IMG/VR virus record: IMGVR_UViG_3300047461_000024
Location: 1 to 30,724 of that record
Length of the DNA stretch: 30,724 nucleotides
Source of the DNA: a virus
Reading direction: 5' to 3' (one strand)
Below, one piece after another: positions 17,308-24,629 of the stretch (position 1 is its first letter; every line of letters begins with the position of its first letter). The notes under the pieces were generated by a model. It was given only the letters and a program-made list of their open reading frames with translations. It was not told where the DNA came from and ran no database searches. Made by a program: the position numbers and the translations under genes.

Positions 17308-17702
17308 TATTTATTTAATGTACTGCTTCCAAAATAAAATCCTATTATTGCATATAAACTTTGAATTACTGAATCGTGAATCAAGAGACCTTCTTGTGTC
17401 TCATACACCATTGTGGTAAAGATCCACCAACCTTTCTCTACAGGGATAGTTACCCCAATATCTGTAAAGGCTACAATGAATGGAGCGACAACGATAGCAA
17501 ACAGAACGGTTGCTACAATACCTCGTCTTACCCATTGACCAGCTACCCTTTGAGCAGCTCTGTCGGCTGAGTCATCAGCAACTTGCTGAGTCTCTATCTT
17601 AGATTTAGCTAACTCTATTTGGCTTTGAACCATCACACCTACGAGCTTAAACACGAAGCCGCTGATTGATCCACCAATTAAACTAATTAATTCCATATTC
17701 AT
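17307..17702 (-). CDS. Three-segment membrane protein, holin-like
   Basis: 131 residues. A hydrophobic N-terminal segment (about 4-26), an Ala/Gln/Asp-rich amphipathic helix (27-58), a strong membrane helix (62-81, IVATVLFAIVVAPFIVAF) and a final hydrophobic segment (113-127, IQSLYAIIGFYFGSS). The layout and ending IIGFYFGSS resemble the three-TM holin family of phages and gene transfer agents. It could be a second holin, or a membrane factor acting during head assembly, given that it lies between scaffold and capsid. An AGAGGGA stretch precedes the ATG after the scaffold stop. Its TAA overlaps the next ATG. A second in-frame ATG at 17696 is possible. Confidence 0.68.
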   Translation of the reverse strand: MNMELISLIGGSISGFVFKLVGVMVQSQIELAKSKIETQQVADDSADRAAQRVAGQWVRRGIVATVLFAIVVAPFIVAFTDIGVTIPVEKGWWIFTTMVYETQEGLLIHDSVIQSLYAIIGFYFGSSTLNK

Positions 17703-17714
17703 AAAGATGTCCCT

Positions 17715-18482
17715 CTAGAAAACTTGAGTGACAGCGAGTCTCTGTTCTACATTCTGACGGTAGGCTGGATCGCTTTTATATCTAGAGTCTTTCATTGCCT
17801 CAGTAACTTGGGCTGCTGAGTTAAAAGGTTTAACAGAAGCTCCTTGTGTAGCTCCCATAACAACTTGTGGAGTCTTACCACCAGCTGCTGTAAATTGTGA
17901 GAACAATCCTTGGACTGCCATCTTAGCTTGGTCTACTGTACCAGACTCAACAACTTCGTTGTATGCGTCCAATTGTTCTTCCGAGAGGTTTTCAATAGCC
18001 CACTCAGACATCGCCTCGTAGTTCTGAGGACCTCCAATAAGCTCTTGAACTTGTGCTGTTTGGTTATCAGCGATAGCTGTCTGACCAGCCACATAAGCCT
18101 CAACAAATTCTCTTGATAACCCAGCCTTAGCCAACGCTTCAAACGCCCCATCAGAGAGTTCTCCTGTTTCGTTAAACTCTGTAGTTGCCTCCCCAATTGC
18201 GGTGTCAAGATGATTAGTCTCTTCTGTGGAATCCTGTTGTTTGGTTTTACTACCTTTACTAGATTTAGAAGACATCTTGGATTGAAGACTGTCGTAGGCT
18301 TTTGCCATTTCTTCTGGAGAATTAAACTTCTCTGGTAACCACTCTGGACGAGTCTCTTCAGTTGTTTGAGGAGCTTCCCCAGTAGGTTGGTTCTGAGCAT
18401 CTTGTTTAGCTGCTTGTTCTTCTAGAGAGATGTTTTCACTCTCTGTGTTTTCATTGATTGATACTGATTGATAGTCTGCCAT
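17715..18482 (-). CDS. Capsid assembly scaffolding protein (gp9-like)
   Basis: 255 residues, acidic and Gln/Glu/Ser-rich, with little hydrophobic core, as expected of a T7-type scaffold (T7 gp9 is 307) that is removed from the prohead on maturation. The segment RPEWLPEKFNSPEEMAKAYD (about 45-64) is a recurring motif in podovirus scaffolds. The middle is helical with a Ser/Lys low-complexity patch (MSSKSSKGSKTKQQ). The C-terminal KDSRYKSDPAYRQNVEQRLA is basic and helical, suited to binding capsid subunits. It lies between portal and the capsid cluster, and its ATG begins two bases after the portal stop, with no Shine-Dalgarno site. Confidence 0.92.
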   Translation of the reverse strand: MADYQSVSINENTESENISLEEQAAKQDAQNQPTGEAPQTTEETRPEWLPEKFNSPEEMAKAYDSLQSKMSSKSSKGSKTKQQDSTEETNHLDTAIGEATTEFNETGELSDGAFEALAKAGLSREFVEAYVAGQTAIADNQTAQVQELIGGPQNYEAMSEWAIENLSEEQLDAYNEVVESGTVDQAKMAVQGLFSQFTAAGGKTPQVVMGATQGASVKPFNSAAQVTEAMKDSRYKSDPAYRQNVEQRLAVTQVF

Positions 18483-18484
18483 AA

Positions 18485-19996
18485 TTAAACTTGTTCTTGA
18501 TTTGGAATGTTATCTGATACTGCTTTTATTCCAGCAGGTCCTAGCTTCTCTGTCAAGGCTTGTTCGTTAAATTGTTGTTGTTCAGCTTGTATCTCTTCTT
18601 GGGTCTTAATCAGTCCAACTGTCTTAATACCTAGTGAAGTAGCTCTTCGTTTAAAGTATTCTGGAACATTGACGAACTGCATTAGAGCTTCTGGTCCAAC
18701 GATCTGAGATGCTCCACCAAGGAATAGGTCAAGCTTCTGTAGGTCGTTACCTCGTCCTAGAGCTTCCACACCAGTAATGATAACAGGATTTACGAGATCC
18801 TTTGGAAGTTTAGGTAGAGCTTTCTTCTTGTTCATCACATCCATAATGCGATTGACCATAGGCATTTGTAGTTCTGTACTGAGTAAAGAGTACAGACCAC
18901 CAATAGCAGTCTCTAGTTCTTGACTGAGCATTCTAATCTCCTCAGCTGTAACACGCTCTGCGTTACGAACTACACCAGAGGTAAGTAAGAACGCATGACC
19001 AATACGGTCTTTGATTGCTGCCATAGTTTCTTGGGCAACTCTAAAGTCATTGAATTTATTGAGCTGTAGTACAGAGATATCCTGTGCATTACCTTGTGTG
19101 ATTGCACCATTAGGGGATGAAGCAAGTGTACTAGCTCTTGTTGTACCGTTAGGATTAACAAGGAATAGAACCTTAGCTGCTGCTGCACTACCTTCTACAA
19201 TAGCTCTAGTAAGAGACTCTAGTGATTGTACATCACCTAGATATTCTTCTACATAAGATCTACCATAGTCTTCTCCATCTACACGAGAGAATCGTAGAGG
19301 TATGAAAGGATTCTTATCTAGATCATAGAGACCTTCCATAATTGTTACACCCTCTACATCTTGTTGGACTCTCCATTTGTTATCCTCACGACACACAGAA
19401 GTATATAAATCTAAAGTGTCGTTATCGCTTTCCGAGCCAATCGCTTGTTGGATATTTTCTGCTAGAGCAGAGTAAGCTATGTTTTCTTTGGTAGCTATTT
19501 TAATGACATTACCCATTGGATCACGCTTAACCACAAAGCGATCCAAATGAAATACACGCATCCCACCATCATCTGGTAAATATAGTAACGCATTACCTGT
19601 TATAATTAAATGTTTAAGTGCCTCATGAATACCAGTCCTGTATGTTTCCCTGCTAATCTCATCCATCACAGCTTCCTCTACTTGCTGTAGGGAAGTCTCT
19701 ATCTCTGAGATAAGTTCTTCTGGAGAACCTTCAGCTCGTAATTGATAGGTATCAATGTTCAATCTAAAGAACGGAGCGTTAGGTGGGAGTAAAGCTAGTA
19801 GCAGTTTAGATGCCAAATTGTTTACACCTCTAGCACCGATTCCTTGGAAGGGTGTTTCTAATCTACTGTGAGGACCAAAGCCTTCGTCTGGCATCACATA
19901 AGGAATCGTTAGTTTAGAGCATTGTCTAGCTCTGTCTACATATTGGTAGCGATTACCTTCTAGAGTGGTGTATATTGATTTAGCTGTTTTATGCAT
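18485..19996 (-). CDS. Head-tail connector (portal) protein (gp8-like)
   Basis: 503 residues against 536 in T7 gp8. It forms the dodecameric portal through which DNA enters and leaves. Supporting segments: an N-terminal RARQCSKLTIPYVMP, then GARGVNNLASKLLLALLPPN (T7-type portal signature), LIITGNALLY, and RVTAEEIRMLSQELETAIGG towards the C-terminus, plus EALGRGNDLQKL. All are typical of Autographiviridae portals. Its ATG lies 8 bases inside the preceding 82-residue gene, so the two are probably translationally coupled. Confidence 0.96.
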   Translation of the reverse strand: MHKTAKSIYTTLEGNRYQYVDRARQCSKLTIPYVMPDEGFGPHSRLETPFQGIGARGVNNLASKLLLALLPPNAPFFRLNIDTYQLRAEGSPEELISEIETSLQQVEEAVMDEISRETYRTGIHEALKHLIITGNALLYLPDDGGMRVFHLDRFVVKRDPMGNVIKIATKENIAYSALAENIQQAIGSESDNDTLDLYTSVCREDNKWRVQQDVEGVTIMEGLYDLDKNPFIPLRFSRVDGEDYGRSYVEEYLGDVQSLESLTRAIVEGSAAAAKVLFLVNPNGTTRASTLASSPNGAITQGNAQDISVLQLNKFNDFRVAQETMAAIKDRIGHAFLLTSGVVRNAERVTAEEIRMLSQELETAIGGLYSLLSTELQMPMVNRIMDVMNKKKALPKLPKDLVNPVIITGVEALGRGNDLQKLDLFLGGASQIVGPEALMQFVNVPEYFKRRATSLGIKTVGLIKTQEEIQAEQQQFNEQALTEKLGPAGIKAVSDNIPNQEQV

Positions 19997-20237
19997 CTTC
20001 TGATATTGGGAATGTTACACTAGTAACAATAGAGGGGAGTTCCTCCTCTAGTAATTCGTAGTCCGTAACGAATAAAGCATATTTGCCATCAGCAGTCGCT
20101 TGTGGGTAAGTGTGATAACGAGTACCAGAACCTACTCTGTGGTAAGCATAGCCTCGTCTAGCACCCTCTATGTCTGCTCTTGCAATCGCATCAGCCTCTG
20201 TGTCGTATACTAAGTAGTTAATTGTTTCTTCGCTCAT
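19989..20237 (-). CDS. Hypothetical protein, 82 aa, upstream of portal
   Basis: An acidic protein starting MSEETINYLVYDTEADAIAR and containing GYAYHRVGSGTRYHTYPQAT, then GKYALFVTDY. The pattern YDTEADAxARAD is one I recall from small conserved proteins near head genes in marine podoviruses and other phages; no function is known. Neighbours support a structural or assembly role: TAATG coupling with the fibre-like gene upstream and an 8-base overlap with the portal downstream. No membrane segment or signal peptide. Confidence 0.7.
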   Translation of the reverse strand: MSEETINYLVYDTEADAIARADIEGARRGYAYHRVGSGTRYHTYPQATADGKYALFVTDYELLEEELPSIVTSVTFPISEDA

Positions 20238-22459
20238 TATGAAATATTATTTGCTAATTTAAGATTATTTTCAATTTCTGTAAAATCTGATGTTTTATCT
20301 GAACCATATACAATAAATGAATCAAAGAATACACCCTTGTTTGAATTATTATTTTGATGTCTAAATAAAAACTTCATTGGTCTTATTTCATCATCTACTC
20401 TTGCAAGTGAATCTATTTGAGTTCCATTTTTTCTAAGTACAGCAGTACCTCCATTTTCGGCACTAAATAAAGTTACTACTGAATCAAATGTATTGGTGGT
20501 TGATGTAAGTCCAAAGTCATCTGTTGCATTAAGCAAAGGATGTATTCCATTTGTATTTAGCAAAAGTCTAGGTGAACTACCAACATTGTTTCCAGCGAAT
20601 AATAATGAAAAACTTCTAGTGGTATACATACTACTAAACATTGTGTATGGGTCTGATATGCCAGTATCCATTTCTAAAAATTGTATTGCATTACTAGCAT
20701 ATCTAGCACCCATTACTGCTGGGTTGCCATTTGTCATTTTGCATTGACCACCATTCTGCACAACAAAAGGTTGTTTAACAGCCGAAGATTGACTAGCATT
20801 ATTACCATTTCCGCTTTGGTCATATAGTGTTTGTACAACACCATTACGAGCTATACGAGATACCTTAAAACCAGATATAGTACAAGTTGGATTATCTTGT
20901 CTTATTTGAAAAGTTATAAACTTAGCATTAGCATCAGTTGATGTAAGCGATGCAACACCAAATCCATATTGTGGTAAAGTGTAAGATGCAGAAGCATTTG
21001 CTCCAGTTACTGTACTAGCTCTTAATCCTACTAGTGTGCTTTCGCTATAAGCATTGTGACTACAATTAAATGAAATATAAACTGTTTCTCCAACTGGTAC
21101 TGATTGTTTCAACTCAATTCCAACAAATGATTGTGTTTGAGTTCCAACAAATGTAAATCCATCTTTTGAATTATTAGTGTATGTACCAGAACTTCCAGTA
21201 AATTCAGTTCCTTCCAAATCATTCGCATCATTGTACAAACCATAATAGTTATTTACATTAGATGCTATCTTAAATAACTCATCCTTTTCATCTGTCTGGT
21301 ATGCAAATGTTTCATATATCTTACCTTGGAATGTAGCTGTTCCAGTAGCTACACCACCAGTATCATTTGCCAATCCCAAAGCACCTATAACAAAAGAGTT
21401 TTGGTTAGATATATATACTACATTTCCCCAATCTGCTCCATTGTTATTTCCAAATGCTCTTCCAAAAATAGATACTTCAGCATCTGTTTCAGAGTTAGAA
21501 CCTACTCTACCTATAGTAAATCTTTTTAATTCACTACTGTTATCTACTGTATGAGAAACAGATGTAGAGTTTCTTGTAATAAATATAGATGAACTAGATG
21601 CTTCTTGTATACCAAAAAATCTATTAACTGCTGATTGTCTGCTCACAGATACTGGATACATCCCACTACCAGTAGTATCTAATCTATCTGATACACATCC
21701 TAATGTAAGTGCATCGTCAAAATTAATAGATGTATCTACTAAGTATTGGTCTGTAGCGGCTGGTGTTGTAACTGTACCACTACCCTCAAATAATATATGG
21801 TCTAATACTGTACCATTACTTGCAATCTTGGGTTGTCTTAAAGCAGAATTTTGTGTTGCTCCAGTTGTTGCACCAGATTGGTTATACCAAGTGTGGACAA
21901 AAGCATCTGTTCCACTAATAAAATCTCCAAGTGTAGTAGCACTTGTGCTTCCACTTTCGCCACCTTGTTCAGCTACATTTGTAATAGCAGAGCTTGCACT
22001 TACCTTATCGTCTGAATCAAAAGCTACATCTACTTCTACATTATCCGAGCTTCTACGAATACGAAGAGCATTGCCATTATAACCAGACCTAATCTTTCTG
22101 AGGCTATGTAAAGACCTAGCAGTAGCAATATCACCTAGTGCTGTATTCTCTAGTTTACCATTTACCCAGTTCTCTAATTCACCTCCAGATACTTGAGAAG
22201 CTGTGAAGTTCTGCTCATCATTAATAGTAGTGTCAGTATCATGAGGCTCTCTACGAACTCTTACCACTGGTTCGTTATAAGATCCTAAAGCTCTTAATGA
22301 ATAGGCAGCTGCGGCATCTTTAGCAAACCCTTGAGACAAGAATGTTTCACCCCTACCATCTCCAAGAATATGTGATAGATCTCTTGTGAGTGGGAATGAT
22401 AATGAATCAGTAGAACCTGTGTAAAGGTTCTGCGTCTCTACTTGTTTGCGTACCGTCAC
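20237..22459 (-). CDS. Fibre or adhesin-like structural protein with two glycan-binding-type modules
   Basis: 740 residues, rich in Ser, Thr, Asn and Gly and predicted beta-rich, with no signal peptide. The N-terminus contains FPLTRDLSHILGDGRGETFL then AYSLRALG and VVRVRRE. Two repeated modules follow the pattern W/LY-(D/N)QSG-n-ATQ-n-QPxI/V: TWYNQSG near 190-196 with RQPKIASNG, and TLYDQSG near 544-550 with KQPFVVQNG. The first is preceded by SLRKIRSGYNGNALRIRRSS. I associate this set with arabinofuranosidase-B-like and lamin-G-like sugar-binding folds in marine phage tail proteins. It probably recognises the host surface. Translation starts at GTG 22459; no ATG lies close. It is not homologous by eye to T7 gp17, whose usual place after gp16 is empty here. 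Confidence 0.72.
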   Translation of the reverse strand: MTVRKQVETQNLYTGSTDSLSFPLTRDLSHILGDGRGETFLSQGFAKDAAAAYSLRALGSYNEPVVRVRREPHDTDTTINDEQNFTASQVSGGELENWVNGKLENTALGDIATARSLHSLRKIRSGYNGNALRIRRSSDNVEVDVAFDSDDKVSASSAITNVAEQGGESGSTSATTLGDFISGTDAFVHTWYNQSGATTGATQNSALRQPKIASNGTVLDHILFEGSGTVTTPAATDQYLVDTSINFDDALTLGCVSDRLDTTGSGMYPVSVSRQSAVNRFFGIQEASSSSIFITRNSTSVSHTVDNSSELKRFTIGRVGSNSETDAEVSIFGRAFGNNNGADWGNVVYISNQNSFVIGALGLANDTGGVATGTATFQGKIYETFAYQTDEKDELFKIASNVNNYYGLYNDANDLEGTEFTGSSGTYTNNSKDGFTFVGTQTQSFVGIELKQSVPVGETVYISFNCSHNAYSESTLVGLRASTVTGANASASYTLPQYGFGVASLTSTDANAKFITFQIRQDNPTCTISGFKVSRIARNGVVQTLYDQSGNGNNASQSSAVKQPFVVQNGGQCKMTNGNPAVMGARYASNAIQFLEMDTGISDPYTMFSSMYTTRSFSLLFAGNNVGSSPRLLLNTNGIHPLLNATDDFGLTSTTNTFDSVVTLFSAENGGTAVLRKNGTQIDSLARVDDEIRPMKFLFRHQNNNSNKGVFFDSFIVYGSDKTSDFTEIENNLKLANNIS

Positions 22460-22463
22460 TGTA

Positions 22464-22742
22464 TTAGACTACTAATGGTTTAACTGCTACTGTTATACTT
22501 GTACTTGCACCGTGTGATGCTAAGTCTACTCTTAATTCTGATTGAGGAGTAATGAATTGTCCTCCACCAGCAGATGATAATGTAACATCTGATCCAAGAT
22601 CAACCCATTCAGAACCGATCTTGTGTTGTAGTTTAACTGTTGCTCCATCAAATGTACCAGAAGCTAAGAAAGCTCCGAGCTTACCATTCCATGAAACATC
22701 AGTTGTCCCTGTAGTAGTTAATGTTGTTACTTCTAGTGGCAT
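22464..22742 (-). CDS. Small beta-rich structural-type protein, 92 aa
   Basis: The sequence alternates polar and hydrophobic residues: GKLGAFLASGTFDGATVKLQ, then SEWVDLGSDVTL, then ELRVDLAS and SITVAVKPLVV. This looks like a small beta-sandwich of the sort found in head-decoration or fibre-associated proteins; similar short proteins occur in many marine phages as far as I recall. No cysteines, no membrane helix. A strong AGGAGG precedes the ATG by nine bases, the best ribosome site in the window, implying high expression. It lies directly before the fibre-like gene (gap 4 bases). Confidence 0.68.
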   Translation of the reverse strand: MPLEVTTLTTTGTTDVSWNGKLGAFLASGTFDGATVKLQHKIGSEWVDLGSDVTLSSAGGGQFITPQSELRVDLASHGASTSITVAVKPLVV

Positions 22743-22744
22743 GA

Positions 22745-22951
22745 TTAGTATCCTCCTAGTCCTGTTCCTCCAATGTTGGAGCGTGTCGCACGAGGTCTAC
22801 GGATTGTTAGTGAACCGATTCCTCCAAAGCGTCTTCGTCTTGAGACTGCTGATCCCATAGAACCTCTTGCAGTTTCAGCTACTTTAGCTGTAGGTGTAGG
22901 AGGTGGGGGTGGAGGTGGGGTCTCTGGTATATTTACTTTAGGTCTTCCCAT
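22745..22951 (-). CDS. Proline-rich small basic protein, 68 aa
   Basis: The protein has a run of seven prolines (residues 12-18) in a PETPPPPPPPTPTAK segment, then a basic Gly/Arg/Ser part (SRRRRFGGIGSLTIRRPRAT) and a Gly-rich end. It is likely disordered. I do not recognise a family with certainty; short Pro-then-Arg proteins are known near head and tail genes of podoviruses. The ATG lies 14 bases inside the upstream gene, and the stop is two bases before the next ATG. The run of prolines would stall ribosomes without EF-P, which could be relevant to its expression. Confidence 0.6.
   Translation of the reverse strand: MGRPKVNIPETPPPPPPPTPTAKVAETARGSMGSAVSRRRRFGGIGSLTIRRPRATRSNIGGTGLGGY
22752..22757 (-). 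promoter_or_regulatory. Strong Shine-Dalgarno site AGGAGG for the 92-aa gene
   Basis: AGGAGG sits in the last codons of the preceding proline-rich gene, nine bases before the ATG at 22742. It is the only perfect AGGAGG I see at a start in this window. Confidence 0.8.
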
Positions 22952-23150
22952 GATTATTTAATATATTTTCGTTTTGGATTTTATATTGATGTTTTAAGTA
23001 TTGAATTACAGAACGCTGTCCGTAGTGGTAATTGAGTTTAGCTACATCATTTGTAGCTGGAAAGTCTTTAGTTGGAAAGACATCCTCATCTAAAGTTTTA
23101 ATCAAAACCTTAGACAACTTTGGAAACTGTTTTGTATCTTCAATTTTCAT
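22938..23150 (-). CDS. Hypothetical protein, 70 aa (LNYHYGQRSVIQYLK)
   Basis: The start is set at ATG 23150 (MKIEDTKQFPKLSK) because a clear AAGGAG lies ten bases upstream; an in-frame GTG at 23177 would give nine more residues but has no such site. The central LNYHYGQRSVIQYLKHQY segment looks like a conserved helical pair and is reminiscent of small hypothetical proteins in other marine podoviruses. No catalytic motif is seen. It overlaps the gene upstream by 11 bases and the gene downstream by 14. Confidence 0.62.
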   Translation of the reverse strand: MKIEDTKQFPKLSKVLIKTLDEDVFPTKDFPATNDVAKLNYHYGQRSVIQYLKHQYKIQNENILNNHGKT

Positions 23151-23448
23151 ATAGGGTGGACTCCTTCTTTTTATCACACTCTCGTTGTAGATTAGCCATA
23201 GCTCTCCAAGCTACAGCTGCCCAGTCTTCTTCAAGTAGATGACGCATCATACTATCTAACTCATCAGTAGACTTTGACTTGTCCCAGTGAACATCCTTGT
23301 CTGGATGGTGTTGGTTGTTACCACGCACAGAACACTTCGTTACTTCAACGATAGCATCTGGAAAGTATTTAAGGAATCCTCTATAAATAGGGATTGCTTT
23401 TCTTTCTTGTGCATCAGTAGGTAGGTTGCCAATTGTATTTTTCATCAT
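23140..23448 (-). CDS. Putative dATP/dGTP diphosphohydrolase (N-terminal-domain type)
   Basis: 102 residues. The order PIYRGFLKYFPDAIVEV (20-36), GNNQHHP (43-49), VHWDKSKSTDELDSMMRHLL (53-72) and AAVAWRAMANLQ (77-88) matches, from memory, the family annotated as dATP/dGTP diphosphohydrolase N-terminal domain (PF18909, also near the MazZ proteins). Family members are thought to hydrolyse purine dNTPs to the monophosphate. Conserved His, Asp and Glu (H47, H48, D62, E63, D65, H70) could form the metal site. It lies right after the exonuclease gene, with a 35-base overlap, so a role in nucleotide recycling or host genome degradation fits. PurZ, the partner in 2-aminoadenine genomes, is not seen in this window. 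Confidence 0.7.
   Translation of the reverse strand: MMKNTIGNLPTDAQERKAIPIYRGFLKYFPDAIVEVTKCSVRGNNQHHPDKDVHWDKSKSTDELDSMMRHLLEEDWAAVAWRAMANLQRECDKKKESTLYEN
23161..23166 (-). promoter_or_regulatory. Shine-Dalgarno AAGGAG that fixes the start at 23150
   Basis: AAGGAG lies ten bases before ATG 23150, inside the end of the preceding gene. It favours ATG 23150 over the upstream GTG 23177. Confidence 0.75.
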
Positions 23449-24130
23449 AGTTTCTTAGTATTCTTGCTAGTCTAGCATTACGAGTACAGTCCTCTTCTGT
23501 CAATCCTTTACTTAGGAAAGCATCAAGAACAGATTGCCAAGTGTCTCCATGTTTCTGTATCCACTTCAGTGCTGTGACTGGACCAAACCCTTTCACACCT
23601 TCAAAGCCATCAGCCTTATCACCTATCATAGTTTGTAATCTTAGGTTAGAGTCTGCGTTCTTTTCACTGATACGCAAGTAACCGCTAGGTCTAAGTAGTT
23701 GACTAGGTATAGTAAGGAAGTCTTTATCAATAGCCCATATGATATTTGTTTCTGGATCAGACCAGATACCAATGACATCATCAGCTTCTATGTCATTCAT
23801 CCAAACTCCCATATGTTTATCTATTAGATACTGCCTACACGATGCAAGCCCTAGAGGTTTGCGTGTAGCTTTACGATGAGCTTTGTAGTTTGTATCTATC
23901 TCCTTACGGAAGTTAGTTGGGCTACTCACAGCTATCTGATAGTTGTCAGTGTTTGTCTCTGCCATAGCTCGTTTGATTTCAGACTCAAGAAGTTGAAACA
24001 TATCTTGTTCAGAAGAATGAATCGTCCAAGTATCTGCGTCCCACTTCAATGGCTGTTCACAAGCACAAGCTGAACGATAAGAGATTTCATCTCCATCAAT
24101 CAGAACTGTTTTCACATTTTTCATCGTCAT
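23414..24130 (-). CDS. 5'-3' exonuclease, FEN/gp6-like
   Basis: 238 residues. The PIN/FEN acidic site is complete: D12 and D14 in LIDGDEISYRS; FRKEIDTNYKAHR (74-86); E115, D117 and D118 in EADDVIG; D135 and D137 in AIDKDFLTIP; D171 and D174 in MIGDKADG. The helix-hairpin-helix DNA-binding loop GVKGFGPVTALKW follows at 178-190. In T7, gp6 removes RNA primers, breaks down host DNA and takes part in recombination. It stands after DNA polymerase, as in T7, with two small genes between. ATG 24130 is used; ATG 24124 is equally possible. It overlaps both neighbours by about 35 bases. Confidence 0.93.
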   Translation of the reverse strand: MTMKNVKTVLIDGDEISYRSACACEQPLKWDADTWTIHSSEQDMFQLLESEIKRAMAETNTDNYQIAVSSPTNFRKEIDTNYKAHRKATRKPLGLASCRQYLIDKHMGVWMNDIEADDVIGIWSDPETNIIWAIDKDFLTIPSQLLRPSGYLRISEKNADSNLRLQTMIGDKADGFEGVKGFGPVTALKWIQKHGDTWQSVLDAFLSKGLTEEDCTRNARLARILRNYDEKYNWQPTY

Positions 24131-24629
24131 ATTTTTTTACTAATATTACAGGTAAGCGTTTAGTAATTGTCTTCATAGGAATCAAACTACATAGAGATTT
24201 ACAGTTGCGTCTACTATACTTGCGAAGGTGAGCATCAGCTACATTAGTAACGATCTCATCTTCTACGATAGCCTCACACAAAGTAGCAAGCTCAGCTCTT
24301 GGTACGACAACAAAGTCTCGTAGCCTTTCAAAAGCCATGTGTGTTTGCTGTCCATAGAGCCAACCTTTTCTACCAGTTGTACCTAAGAACTCTACCCACA
24401 CATATTCATCTTGATCACCTCCACTTCTTGATAATCGTTTCCTAGCTTTCACATCTACTGATCCATCTATTTGGATGAAGAAGTCTATGTGTTTCATTTG
24501 ATCTTGGAACTCAGCTTCGTCTGTAGTGAATCCAAAATAGTGTAGTGACTTAGCGAAAGAGGTCTCAGCCTTCTCGCCTCTAGCACTACACGAACCGTCT
24601 CGGTCTTTATGGTGTTTATAATATGTCAT
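24096..24629 (-). CDS. Putative PD-(D/E)xK nuclease-fold protein
   Basis: 177 residues. A core pattern fits the PD-(D/E)xK fold: GEKAE with E22, then HIDFFI with D49, then SVDVKARK with D59 and K61 (DxK), followed by EYVWVEFLG and GWLYGQQTHMAFER. I recall similar proteins as unnamed neighbours of DNA polymerase and exonuclease genes in marine podoviruses. It could help degrade host DNA or process replication intermediates. The C-terminal 60 residues are basic and have two cysteines (RRNCKSLCS). It overlaps the gene upstream by 14 bases and the exonuclease start by 35. The enzymatic call is inference from three spaced residues. Confidence 0.62.
   Translation of the reverse strand: MTYYKHHKDRDGSCSARGEKAETSFAKSLHYFGFTTDEAEFQDQMKHIDFFIQIDGSVDVKARKRLSRSGGDQDEYVWVEFLGTTGRKGWLYGQQTHMAFERLRDFVVVPRAELATLCEAIVEDEIVTNVADAHLRKYSRRNCKSLCSLIPMKTITKRLPVILVKKYDDEKCENSSD

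Noticed and set aside
17933-18400. 155-codon minus-strand frame inside the scaffold gene
   Set aside because: Out-of-frame Leu/Arg/Lys-rich shadow of the scaffold gene; the scaffold frame carries the recognisable PEWLPEKF motif.
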